Assembly: GCA_006226775.1 (NCBI GenBank)
Contig: SBGD01000011.1
Coordinates: forward strand, 62,001 to 126,000
Source: Paracoccaceae bacterium
GTDB taxonomy: Bacteria > Pseudomonadota > Alphaproteobacteria > Rhodobacterales > Rhodobacteraceae
DNA: 64,000 nt
Reading direction: 5' to 3'
Part shown: positions 54,285 to 62,405 of the stretch, one piece after another
Position numbering within the stretch: the first letter of the stretch is position 1
Layout of the letters: every line of letters starts with the position of its first letter
Program-made: the position numbers and the translations under genes
Notes under the pieces: model-generated
Told to the model about the DNA's origin: nothing
The model's database searches: none
Seen by the model: the letters and a program-made list of their open reading frames with translations, nothing else

Positions 54285-54633
54285 GGGCTGGTGATCGACG
54301 CGGGAGTGCGCGACGTGACGGACCTCGAGCAGATGGGGTTTCCGGACTGGTCGAAGGGGATCCATGCGAAGGGCACGGAGAAGGAGACTCTGCGCCGTCA
54401 ACGTGCCGGTGATCTGTGCCGGGCAGGTGGTCAATGCCGGGGGTGTGATCGTGGCGGATGACGACGGGGTCTGCGTGGTGCGGCGTGAAGACGCCGGAGA
54501 GGTGCTTGCGCGGGCGCAGAAACGTGAGGCATTGGAAGAAGAGAAGCGTCGGCGGCAGGCGGCGGGGGAGTTGGGGCTCGACATCCATGACATGCGCGGG
54601 CGGTTGGCGGAGAAGGGGTTGAGGGACGTGTGA
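54285..54633 (+). pseudogene. 4-carboxy-4-hydroxy-2-oxoadipate aldolase remnant (LigK/GalC, RraA family)
   Basis: Only the C-terminal half is left. One frame reads [24 protein letters not shown], then at about 54385 the reading shifts to [23 protein letters not shown] and runs to TGA 54631-54633. The conserved GxxxDGxxRD-type core is visible as IDAGVRD. About the first 100 residues are missing; intergenic repeat R1 stands where they should be. In protocatechuate 4,5-cleavage this enzyme splits the last intermediate to pyruvate and oxaloacetate. Confidence 0.75.
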
Positions 54634-54692
54634 AAACGGTTTCGTGTCGCCTGGGGCGACCCGACCGAAGCGAGGGGCCAGCCCCTCGCGCT

Positions 54693-54722
54693 CCCCGGGA
54701 TATTTTTGAACCAGAGAAGACC
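54693..54722. repeat. Intergenic repeat R2, copy 2 (inverted)
   Basis: Reverse complement reads TCTTCTCTGGTTCAAAAATA then TCCCGGGG, matching the start of the copy at 40576-40622. Confidence 0.6.
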
Positions 54723-54736
54723 TGGACCTGAGAACG

Positions 54737-55788
54737 ATGGATGCTGTGCGCTGCATGTGGATGCGGGGAGGGACCTCGAAGGGGGGGTATTTCCTGGCGG
54801 AGGATTTGTTGGTGGATCGGGATGGGGTCTTGTTGCGGGCGATGGGGTGGCCGGATCCGCGCCAGTTCGGTGGGATGCGCGGGACGGATCTGCTGACCTC
54901 GAAGGTGGCACTGGTGAAACGGTCCGAGCGGGAGGGGGGATGTGGAGTACTTTTTCCTGCAGGTCTTTGTCGATCGGCCGATTCTCGTCGATGCGCAGAG
55001 CTGCGGCAATATCCTGGCGGGAGTCGCGCCTTTTGCCATCGAGTGCGGGCTGGTGGCGGCGCGGGACGGCGAGGCGCCGGTGGTGATCTTCATGCAGAAC
55101 ACCGGCCAGGTGGCCGAGGTGCGGGTGCAGACGCCGGGTGGCAGGGTCGCTTGCGCCGGTGCGGCGCGGATCGACGGGGTGCCGGGGGGGGCGGCCCCGG
55201 TGCCGATTGCCTTTCGCGAGACCGCCGGCTCCACCTGCGGGGCATTGCTGCCCAGCGGCAATACGGTGGACCTGGTCGAGGGGGGGAGGTCACCCTGATC
55301 GACGACGGCATGCCCTGGGTGGTGCTGCGGGCCGCGGACATGGGGATCCGCGGCGCGGAGACGCCCGCCGATCTGGAGGCGCATGCCGCGCTGCGCGCGT
55401 GGCTGGAGGCGATCCGGCTGGCCTGCGGGCCGTTGAGGGACCTGGGCGACGTGGGCGAGAATTCGGTGCCGAAGATGACCCAGGTCAGCGCGCCGCGGCA
55501 GCGCGGGGTGATTGCCACAAGGACCTTCATTGCGCATCGCTGTCACAAGACCATCGGCGTGCTGGGCGCGGTTCCGGTGGTGACCGCCTGTTTCCTGGAG
55601 GGCACGGGCCTTTGACCTGGCCGTGCGCGGCGCGGGGCGCCAGCGGGGGATGCCGGTGGAACATTCCGGCGGCGAGATGACCGTGGTGGCGACATTGGAC
55701 GAAAGCGGTGGCGGCGGAGGCGGCAATCCTGCGAACCGCGCGCACACTCATGGACGGGGAAATTTTCGGATCAGCCACGTGCAGGTGA
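54737..55788 (+). pseudogene. 4-oxalomesaconate tautomerase (GalD/LigU, PrpF family), frameshifted
   Basis: Homology runs over the full gene but needs at least three frame changes: VRCMWMRGGTSKGGYFLAED to KVALVKRSER in one frame, then EYFFLQVFVDRPILVDAQS from about 54942, back near 55290 (IDDGMPWVVLRAADMGIRG), and two further shifts after LEGTGL to GMPVEHSGGEM and AILRTARTLMDGEIFG. It ends at TGA 55786-55788, overlapping the next start. The enzyme isomerises oxalomesaconate in gallate or protocatechuate breakdown. Clearly inactive as read. Confidence 0.82.
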
Positions 55789-55872
55789 TGGATGTGGACT
55801 GGCTGGCGTTCCACGCCGACCCGAAGAAGCCCGGTTTCGTGCTGCCGGCGGGCGCGGTGGATGCCCATTGCC
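55788..55872 (+). pseudogene. 2-pyrone-4,6-dicarboxylate hydrolase (LigI-like) N-terminal stub
   Basis: ATG 55788 overlaps the tautomerase stop (TGATG), and the first 29 residues read VDWLAFHADPKKPG then LPAGAVDAHCH, the metal-binding start of LigI-type amidohydrolases. At about 55872 the similarity stops and pobA sequence begins. The preserved overlap shows the old gene order tautomerase-hydrolase. Confidence 0.65.
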
Positions 55873-56554
55873 ATGGGCGGCACACTGCTGCACGAGGTCG
55901 ACAACGTGGTGCTGAAGGACCTGACCTCGGAGCGGCCCTCGGTGAGCTTCGATCACGACGGCGCGGCCAGGGTCATCGCCTGCGATTTCGTGGTCGGTGC
56001 CGATGGGGTTCACGGGGTCAGCCGCCGCTCGATCCCGTCCGAGGTGCTGACCGAATGCGAAACGGTCTGTCCTTTCGGCTGGCTCAGTATCCTGTCCGAG
56101 ACCCGGCCGGTGCATGGCGAGTGGATCCATGCCCGCTACCCGCGCGGCTTGAAACCGGGTCATCGATCGAGAAATCCATCGCCCTTGCGCGGGTTCGTGG
56201 CCGAGACGTTGCGCTATGGCACCCTGTTTCTGGCCGGGGATGCGGCGCATATCGTGCTGCCGACCGGGGCCAAGGGGCTCAATTGCGCGGCGTCGGTTGT
56301 TCCCTCCCTCCATCACGGGCGGATGGATCATTCCCTCAAGGGCGATGGCACCGGGCGCGCGCTATTCCGACACGGCGCTGGCGCGGGTCCGGACCGCGCG
56401 GCGCGTCAGCCGGTGGATGACCAACCTGCTGCACCGGTTCCCCGATACCTCGGCCCATGACACGCGGTTGCAGGACATCGACCTGGCCTGTCTGTTTTTC
56501 TCCGATGCCGCCCGGGCCGCGCTGGCCGAGACCGACGTCGGCCTGCCGTTGTGA
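55873..56554 (+). pseudogene. pobA: 4-hydroxybenzoate 3-monooxygenase (PobA), truncated and frameshifted
   Basis: Matches the middle and end of PobA: LLHEVDNVVLKDLTSERPS, FVVGADGVHGVSRRSIPSE, VCPFGWLSIL, then after an internal deletion near 56160 LRGFVAETLRYGTLFLAGDAAHIV, and after another shift [14 protein letters not shown] to the stop at 56552-56554. The N-terminal FAD motif is missing. PobA turns 4-hydroxybenzoate into protocatechuate, the entry to the same pathway as the neighbouring dead genes. Confidence 0.82.
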
Positions 56555-56661
56555 TCCGCGGCGCGGGGCCGGCGCACCATGGCGCGTGACAAAGAGGACA
56601 TTCCGATTATAGTCCGATCCCGACCATTGCACCCAGGCTTTGGCGCGAGGAGACTGAAATC

Positions 56662-57186
56662 ATGCAACTTACTGATTCCCGAGAGATCGCGGCCGCGCCC
56701 GACATCGTCTGGGCGGCAATCCTGGACCCCGAGGTCCTGAAACGATCCGTGCCCGGATGCCAGGAGATGACCGGCACACCCGAAGAGGGCTTCGAGGCCA
56801 CGGTCGTCCAGAAGGTCGGCCCGGTGAAGGCCACCTTCAAGGGCCGGGTGACGCTGTCGGCGATGAACGAACCCGAAAGCCTGACCCTGACCGGCGAAGG
56901 CAAGGGCGGGGCCGCCGGCTTTGCCAAGGGCGGCGCCGATGTCCGGCTCGAGCCGACCGAGACCGGCACCCGCCTGCATTACGAGGTCGAGGCCAAGGTC
57001 GGCGGCAAGCTGGCGCAACTGGGCAGCCGCGTGATCGACGGCTTTGCCAAGAAGATGGCCGACCAGTTCTTTGCCAACTTCCAGGAGGCCGTCGAGGGCC
57101 CGGCAGACCCCGAAGACGCCGAAACGGTCGAGACCGCGGAGGGCGGAGAAAAGAAGAAGGGATGGTTCAAGCGCATGGTCACCTGA
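56662..57186 (+). CDS. coxG: CoxG-like SRPBCC protein
   Basis: 174 residues. START-like fold of the CoxG family ([40 protein letters not shown]) with a C-terminal charged tail ending KKKGWFKRM, which may touch the membrane. In CO-oxidising bacteria CoxG helps anchor the dehydrogenase to the inner membrane. GCGAGGAGACTG precedes ATG 56662. It leads the coxG-S-L-M order. Confidence 0.85.
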   Translation: MQLTDSREIAAAPDIVWAAILDPEVLKRSVPGCQEMTGTPEEGFEATVVQKVGPVKATFKGRVTLSAMNEPESLTLTGEGKGGAAGFAKGGADVRLEPTETGTRLHYEVEAKVGGKLAQLGSRVIDGFAKKMADQFFANFQEAVEGPADPEDAETVETAEGGEKKKGWFKRMVT

Positions 57187-57232
57187 CCCGGCGCATCGGC
57201 CACCGACAAAAGACCAACCAAGGGAGGATTTC

Positions 57233-57718
57233 ATGACCAAGGTAACGATGTCCGTGAACGGCAAATCCGTGAGCGGCGAGGTGGCGGGCAATACGCTGCT
57301 TGTCGATTTTCTGCGCCAGGACCTGCGCCTGACCGGCACCCATGTCGGCTGTGACACCAGCCAGTGCGGCGCCTGCGTGGTGCATGTCAACGGCGAGGCG
57401 GTGAAAAGCTGCACCATGTTCGCCGCCGAGGCCGAGGGCGCCGAGGTCGCCACCATCGAGGGCCAGGCCGCGGCGGATGGCACGCTCAACACGCTGCAAC
57501 AGGCGTTCCAGGACTACCACGGGCTGCAATGCGGCTTCTGCACGCCGGGCATGGTGATGTCGGCGGCGGCGCTTCTGAAAGAGAACCCCCAGCCCTCGGA
57601 GGCCGAGGTGCGCGACTACCTCGAAGGCAATATCTGCCGCTGCACGGGGTATCACAATATCGTCCGCGCGATCATGGCCGCCTCCGGCCAGCAGGTTCCG
57701 GCGGTCGCCGCCGAGTGA
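57233..57718 (+). CDS. coxS: Molybdenum hydroxylase small subunit, 2Fe-2S (CoxS)
   Basis: 161 residues with both 2Fe-2S clusters: [18 protein letters not shown] with SCTMF, and QCGFCTPGM with [12 protein letters not shown]. It carries electrons from the molybdenum site in CoxL to FAD in CoxM. GGGAGGATTTC lies ahead of ATG 57233. Followed by a 60-base inverted repeat and coxL. Confidence 0.94.
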   Translation: MTKVTMSVNGKSVSGEVAGNTLLVDFLRQDLRLTGTHVGCDTSQCGACVVHVNGEAVKSCTMFAAEAEGAEVATIEGQAAADGTLNTLQQAFQDYHGLQCGFCTPGMVMSAAALLKENPQPSEAEVRDYLEGNICRCTGYHNIVRAIMAASGQQVPAVAAE

Positions 57719-57729
57719 TTTGACGTCAC

Positions 57730-57789
57730 GGTGCGCAGTGAATGCGCACCCTACACCCAACCCCGTAGGGTGTGCATTCACTGCGCACC
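57730..57789. repeat. Long inverted repeat between coxS and coxL
   Basis: Arms 57730-57754 and 57765-57789 (25 bases each, 24 matching, the exception a G-T pair) around a 10-base loop; arm starts GGTGCGCAGTGAATGC. The right arm ends just before the coxL ribosome site (AGGGAGGAGAC). Confidence 0.85.
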
Positions 57790-57811
57790 TTGTCCCCAGG
57801 GAGGAGACACC

Positions 57812-60187
57812 ATGCCGAAGGATCATGGCATCGGAGCCAGCAGCAAACGCCGCGAAGACGTGCGTTTCCTGACCGGCGCCGGCAATTACACCGACGACAT
57901 CAACGTGCACGGACAGGCCTACGTCCATTTCCTGCGCTCGGACGCGGCGCATGGCACGATCAGCAATCTCGACACTTCCGAGGCGGCCAGGATGCCCGGG
58001 GTCGTGCGCATCTTCACCGGCGCCGATTTCGAGGGCGTCGGCGGTCTGCCCTGCGGCTGGCAGGTGACCGACCGGCACGGCGAGGTGATGAAGGAGCCCG
58101 CGCATCCGGTGCTGGCCCAGGGCAAGGTGCGCCACGTGGGCGAGATCATTGCCGCCGTGGTCGCCGACACGCTCGAACAGGCGCGCGATGCCGCCGAGGC
58201 GATCGTGGTCGACATCGACGAGCTTCCCGCCGTGGTCGACATGAAGGCCGCGCTGGAAGAGGGCGCCACCAGGGTGCATGACGACCTCGCCGACAACCTC
58301 TGCTACGACTGGGGCTTCGTCGAGGAGAACAAGGGCGCGGTGGAGGAGGCGATTGCCAATGCCGCCCATGTCACCACGCTGGAACTGGTCAACAACCGCC
58401 TCGTCGCCAACCCGATGGAGCCGCGCGTGGCGGTCGGCGATTTTGAGCGGGGCACCGGCAATTCGACGCTCTACACCACCTCCCAGAACCCGCATGTGAT
58501 CCGCCTGCTGATGGGCGCCTTCGTCCTCGGCATCCCCGAGCACAAGCTGCGGGTGGTGGCGCCGGATGTGGGCGGCGGCTTCGGCACCAAGATCTTCCAC
58601 TATGCCGAGGAAGCCTTCTGCACCTTCGCCGCCAAGGCGCTGAACCGGGCGGTCAAATGGACCTCGACCCGGTCGGAGGCCTTCATGTCCGACGCCCATG
58701 GCCGTGACCATGTGACGAGGATCGAACTGGCGCTGGACGCGGACAACAACTTCGTGGCGGTGCGCACCGAGACCCTGGCCAACATGGGCGCGTACCTGTC
58801 GACCTTCGCGCCCTCGGTACCGACCTGGCTGCATGGCACGCTGATGGCCGGCAACTACAAGACCCCGAACATCTACGTCAACGTCAAGGCGGTCTTCACC
58901 AATACCGTCCCGGTCGATGCCTACCGCGGCGCAGGCCGCCCCGAGGCGACCTTCCAGCTCGAGCGTGTCATCGACAAGGCCGCGCGGGAGCTGGGCGTCG
59001 ACCCGGTGGAGCTGCGGCGCCAGAACTTCATCACCGAGTTCCCCTATGCCACGCCGGTGGCGGTGGAATATGACACCGGCGACTACCACGCCACCATGGA
59101 CAAGATGCTCGAACTGCTCGACCGCGACGGCTTTGCCGCGCGGCGCAAGGAGAGCGAGGCCAAGGGCAAGCTGCGGGGCCTTGGCATCAACTGCTTCATC
59201 GAGGCCTGCGGCATCGCGCCCTCGAACCTCGTCGGACAATTGGGCGCGCGCGCCGGGCTTTACGAGAGCGCCACGGTGCGGGTCAATGCCACCGGCGGGC
59301 TGGTGGTGATGACCGGCTCGCACAGTCATGGGCAGGGGCACGAGACCTCCTTCCCGCAGGTGATCTCCGAGATGATCGGCATCCCCGAAGACCAGGTCGA
59401 AATCGTCCACGGCGACACCGCCAATACCCCGATGGGCATGGGCACCTATGGCTCGCGCTCGCTGGCGGTGGGCGGCTCGGCCATGGTGCGCGCGGCCGAG
59501 AAGATCATCAACAAGACCAAGAAGATCGCCGCCCACCTTCTCGAAGCCGCCGAGGCGGATATCGAGTTGAAGGACGGCACCTTCTCGGTCGCGGGCACCG
59601 ACAAGTCGGTGGCCTGGGGCGATGTCTGCCTCGCGGCCTACGTGCCGCACAACTACCCGCTTGAAGATATCGAACCGGGATTGGAGGAAACGGCTTTCTA
59701 CGACCCCTCGAACTTTACCTATCCTGCGGGGGCCTATGCCTGCGAGGTCGAGGTCGACCCGGAGACCGGGCACGTTTCGATCGAGCGTTTCATCTCGGCG
59801 GATGACTTCGGCAACGTGGTCAACCCGATGATCGTCGAGGGCCAGGTGCATGGCGGCATCGCCCAGGGCATCGGCCAGGCGCTGCTGGAGAACTGCGTCT
59901 ACGACGAGAACGGCCAGTTGGTGTCGGCCTCCTACATGGACTACGCCATGCCGCGGGCCGACGACCTGCCGCATATGGCCAGCTACACGGTCGACCATTC
60001 CTGCCAGACGCCCTGCACCCACAACCCGCTGGGGGTGAAGGGCTGTGGCGAGGCCGGGGCCATCGGCTCGCCGCCGACGGTCATCAACGCCATCCTCGAC
60101 GCGCTGCATTCCGGCGGTCACAAGGTGGATCACATCGACATGCCCGCGACGCCCGCCCGCGTCTGGGCCGCGATCAACGGCCAGTAA
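57812..60187 (+). CDS. coxL: Molybdenum hydroxylase large subunit, form II CoxL
   Basis: 791 residues, xanthine-dehydrogenase family. The active-site loop is AYRGAGR (370-376), the form II signature; form I CO dehydrogenases have AYRCSFR with the copper-binding Cys. The catalytic Glu is Glu747 in [12 protein letters not shown]. The protein therefore binds a molybdenum cofactor but need not oxidise CO efficiently; other carbonyl or N-heterocyclic substrates are possible. AGGGAGGAGACACC precedes ATG 57812. Between coxS and coxM. Confidence 0.94.
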   Translation: MPKDHGIGASSKRREDVRFLTGAGNYTDDINVHGQAYVHFLRSDAAHGTISNLDTSEAARMPGVVRIFTGADFEGVGGLPCGWQVTDRHGEVMKEPAHPVLAQGKVRHVGEIIAAVVADTLEQARDAAEAIVVDIDELPAVVDMKAALEEGATRVHDDLADNLCYDWGFVEENKGAVEEAIANAAHVTTLELVNNRLVANPMEPRVAVGDFERGTGNSTLYTTSQNPHVIRLLMGAFVLGIPEHKLRVVAPDVGGGFGTKIFHYAEEAFCTFAAKALNRAVKWTSTRSEAFMSDAHGRDHVTRIELALDADNNFVAVRTETLANMGAYLSTFAPSVPTWLHGTLMAGNYKTPNIYVNVKAVFTNTVPVDAYRGAGRPEATFQLERVIDKAARELGVDPVELRRQNFITEFPYATPVAVEYDTGDYHATMDKMLELLDRDGFAARRKESEAKGKLRGLGINCFIEACGIAPSNLVGQLGARAGLYESATVRVNATGGLVVMTGSHSHGQGHETSFPQVISEMIGIPEDQVEIVHGDTANTPMGMGTYGSRSLAVGGSAMVRAAEKIINKTKKIAAHLLEAAEADIELKDGTFSVAGTDKSVAWGDVCLAAYVPHNYPLEDIEPGLEETAFYDPSNFTYPAGAYACEVEVDPETGHVSIERFISADDFGNVVNPMIVEGQVHGGIAQGIGQALLENCVYDENGQLVSASYMDYAMPRADDLPHMASYTVDHSCQTPCTHNPLGVKGCGEAGAIGSPPTVINAILDALHSGGHKVDHIDMPATPARVWAAINGQ

Positions 60188-60202
60188 GGGAGGGCCAGAG
60201 AC

Positions 60203-60988
60203 ATGTACAGCTTTGACATCGAAAGGCCGACCTCGGTGGCCGATGCGGTCGCGGCGCTGGGCGCCGACGAGGCGCTGGCGCTGGGCGGCGGACAGACGCT
60301 GATCCCGACGCTGAAACAGCGGCTTGCCAGCCCCTCCAAACTGGTGAGCCTGTCGGGCATCGCCGAAATGAAGGGCGTCAGCCAGGACGGCAACACCCTG
60401 CGCATCGGCGGCGGCACCACCCATGCCTCGGTGGCGCGCGAGGCCGGCGCCTTCCCGGCGCTGGCGGCGCTGGCGGGCAATATCGGCGACCCGGCGGTGC
60501 GCAACCGCGGCACCATCGGCGGCAGCCTGGCCAACAACGACCCCTCCGCCTGCTACCCGGCGGCGGCGCTGGGGGCAGGAGCGATGATCGTCACCGACCG
60601 GCGCGAGATCGCGGCGGACGACTACTTCCAGGGCATGTTCGCCACCGCGCTGGAGGAGGGCGAGATCATCACCGCCGTGACCTTCCCGATCCCGGCCAAG
60701 GCCGCCTACATGAAGTTCGAACAACCCGCCTCGCGCTTCGCCCTGGTCGGCGTCTTCGTCAGCCAGGGGGACGCCGGCGTGCGGGTGGCGGTGACCGGCG
60801 CCTCCGAAGGCGGCGTCTTCCGCTGGAGCGCGGCGGAAGAGGCACTCTCGGGCAATTTCTCCGCCGATGCGATCAGCGGCCTGAGCCTGCCCGCCGACGA
60901 CATGATCGCCGATTTGCATGGCACCGCCGCCTACCGCGCGCATCTGGTGAGCGTCATGACCCGGCGGGCGGTCGCCGCGGCGGGCTGA
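60203..60988 (+). CDS. coxM: Molybdenum hydroxylase medium subunit, FAD-binding (CoxM)
   Basis: 261 residues. FAD motifs are LALGGGQTLIPTLKQRL and AGNIGDPAVRNRGTIGGSLANN. It passes electrons from the Fe-S subunit to an acceptor, probably quinone. Starts 15 bases after coxL. The C terminus is somewhat shorter than in Oligotropha CoxM. A terminator follows, so this ends the operon. Confidence 0.93.
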   Translation: MYSFDIERPTSVADAVAALGADEALALGGGQTLIPTLKQRLASPSKLVSLSGIAEMKGVSQDGNTLRIGGGTTHASVAREAGAFPALAALAGNIGDPAVRNRGTIGGSLANNDPSACYPAAALGAGAMIVTDRREIAADDYFQGMFATALEEGEIITAVTFPIPAKAAYMKFEQPASRFALVGVFVSQGDAGVRVAVTGASEGGVFRWSAAEEALSGNFSADAISGLSLPADDMIADLHGTAAYRAHLVSVMTRRAVAAAG

Positions 60989-61007
60989 TCCTTCGGACGA
61001 CGACAGC

Positions 61008-61039
61008 AAAGGGCGGTGCCACCGGCGCCGCCCTTTTTT
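61008..61039 (+). terminator. Rho-independent terminator of the cox operon
   Basis: AAAGGGCGG-T-GCC, loop ACC, GGC-G-CCGCCC with six T at 61034-61039, 19 bases after the coxM stop. Confidence 0.92.
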
Positions 61040-61082
61040 CCGACCATTGCGCCAGTGGCACGCGCGGACAAAGAGATTCATG

Positions 61083-61172
61083 CCTCCGGCGGGAGTTTAT
61101 CCGGCAAGATGAAGCCCGGACCTGTGCTTCATCTTGCCAGGCAAACTCCGGGGGGCAAGGGGGCAGCGCCCC
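61083..61172. repeat. Intergenic repeat R1, full copy
   Basis: Inverted halves CTCCGGCGGGAGTTTATCC ... GGCAAGATGAAG and CTTCATCTTGCC ... AAACTCCGGGG, then a GGGGGC-AGC-GCCCCC hairpin. It lies between the cox terminator and the convergent GAPDH-family gene. Confidence 0.7.
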
Positions 61173-61191
61173 CAATGGCGCGCCCTCGGCC

Positions 61192-62166
61192 TCAGGCCAT
61201 GCGCCGGGCCATGTCGAGCATGCGCGCGGAAAAGCCCCATTCATTGTCGTACCAGCCGAAGATCCGCAGCACGCCGCCCGGCGAGACCGAGGTTTCCGGC
61301 CCCGCCACGATCAGGCTCTCGGACCTTCCGCGCAGGTCGGTCGAGACCAGCGGCAGCTCGGTATAGCCGAAGATCCGCGGGTCGGCGGCCTGCACAAGGC
61401 CGTTCAACTGCCCTGCGGTCAAGGGGTCGCGGGTCTGCACGGTCAGGTCGATGGCCGAGACGCTGGCGGTGGGCACCCGGATGGCGCGCGCCTCGATGCG
61501 CCCGGCCAGGTGCGGCAGCACCACGCCGATCAACCGCCCCGCCGAGGTCGTCGTCGGCACCATCGACAGCCCCGCGGCGCGCGAGCGCACCAGGTCGCCG
61601 CGCGGGGCGTCGACCGTGGGTTGCGAGCCGGTGTAGCAATGCACCGTGGTCATGTGGCCGCTCTCGACCCCGACAGCCTCGTCGAGCAGCCGCAGCAAGG
61701 GTGCCAGCGCATTGGTGGTGCAGGAGGCATTGGAGATGATCTGCTGGTCGGAGAGGTCTTCGGCATTGGCGCCCAGCACGACGGTGGCGCAGGCGGCTTG
61801 CGAAGGCCCGGAGATCAGGATGCGCGCGGCCCCCGCCGCGAGGCCGCGTTCGGCGATCGCCCGGGTCTCGGCGGTGCCGGTGCATTCCATCACGATGTCC
61901 ACCCCGCGCAGGTCGAGCGTCGAGATATCGCCACCATGATGCACCGGGATGCTTCGGCCCGCGGCCAGCAGGGCGCCGTCGCGCCCGCAGGCGCCGCCGG
62001 GGAAGGGGCCGAAGACGCTGTCGAAGCCGAACAGGTAGGCGCAGGTCTCCAGCGGCGCGAGTTCGTTGATGCCGGCGATCTCGACATCCGGATGATCGCT
62101 CAGCACCATGCGGGTGATGGTGCGGCCGATGCGGCCGAAACCGTTGATGAAGATGCGAAGGGTCAC
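61192..62166 (-). CDS. Glyceraldehyde-3-phosphate dehydrogenase-family enzyme
   Basis: 324 residues. NAD(P)+-binding start RIFINGFGRIGRTITRM; catalytic Cys149 in SNASCTTN and His176 in TVHCYTG; ending WYDNEWGFSARMLD. At the nucleotide-selecting position the family Asp is replaced (GINELA, Asn34-Glu35), as in erythrose-4-phosphate dehydrogenases and some GapB-type enzymes, so the substrate could be erythrose 4-phosphate. Single gene, divergent from ccmF. Slightly shorter than the usual 333 residues. Confidence 0.9.
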   Translation of the reverse strand: MTLRIFINGFGRIGRTITRMVLSDHPDVEIAGINELAPLETCAYLFGFDSVFGPFPGGACGRDGALLAAGRSIPVHHGGDISTLDLRGVDIVMECTGTAETRAIAERGLAAGAARILISGPSQAACATVVLGANAEDLSDQQIISNASCTTNALAPLLRLLDEAVGVESGHMTTVHCYTGSQPTVDAPRGDLVRSRAAGLSMVPTTTSAGRLIGVVLPHLAGRIEARAIRVPTASVSAIDLTVQTRDPLTAGQLNGLVQAADPRIFGYTELPLVSTDLRGRSESLIVAGPETSVSPGGVLRIFGWYDNEWGFSARMLDMARRMA

Positions 62167-62405
62167 CGGGAATCAGCCTCGCGCCAGGGGGTTGTGGGGC
62201 CTTGCTTACCCCCGTCATCGCCCCGGGTTCCAGCGCCAAGGACCGCCCGCGCCGCGAAGAAAGCCCGCGAGGGCTTGATGAGCAGCCCCCCCGACCGGCG
62301 GGGTGCGGCGAATTGCAGGGCCGATCTACGAAAAGGTGACTTATATCTTCAGGTGCGAGCCTTTAGGACTAGGGCCTATGATCCGGCGACCCTTGGAGGC
62401 AGCAC

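Noticed and set aside
57179-61081. A 1300-residue open frame opposite coxS-coxL-coxM
   Set aside because: Third-position GC keeps the antisense frame open; cox motifs on the plus strand are unmistakable.
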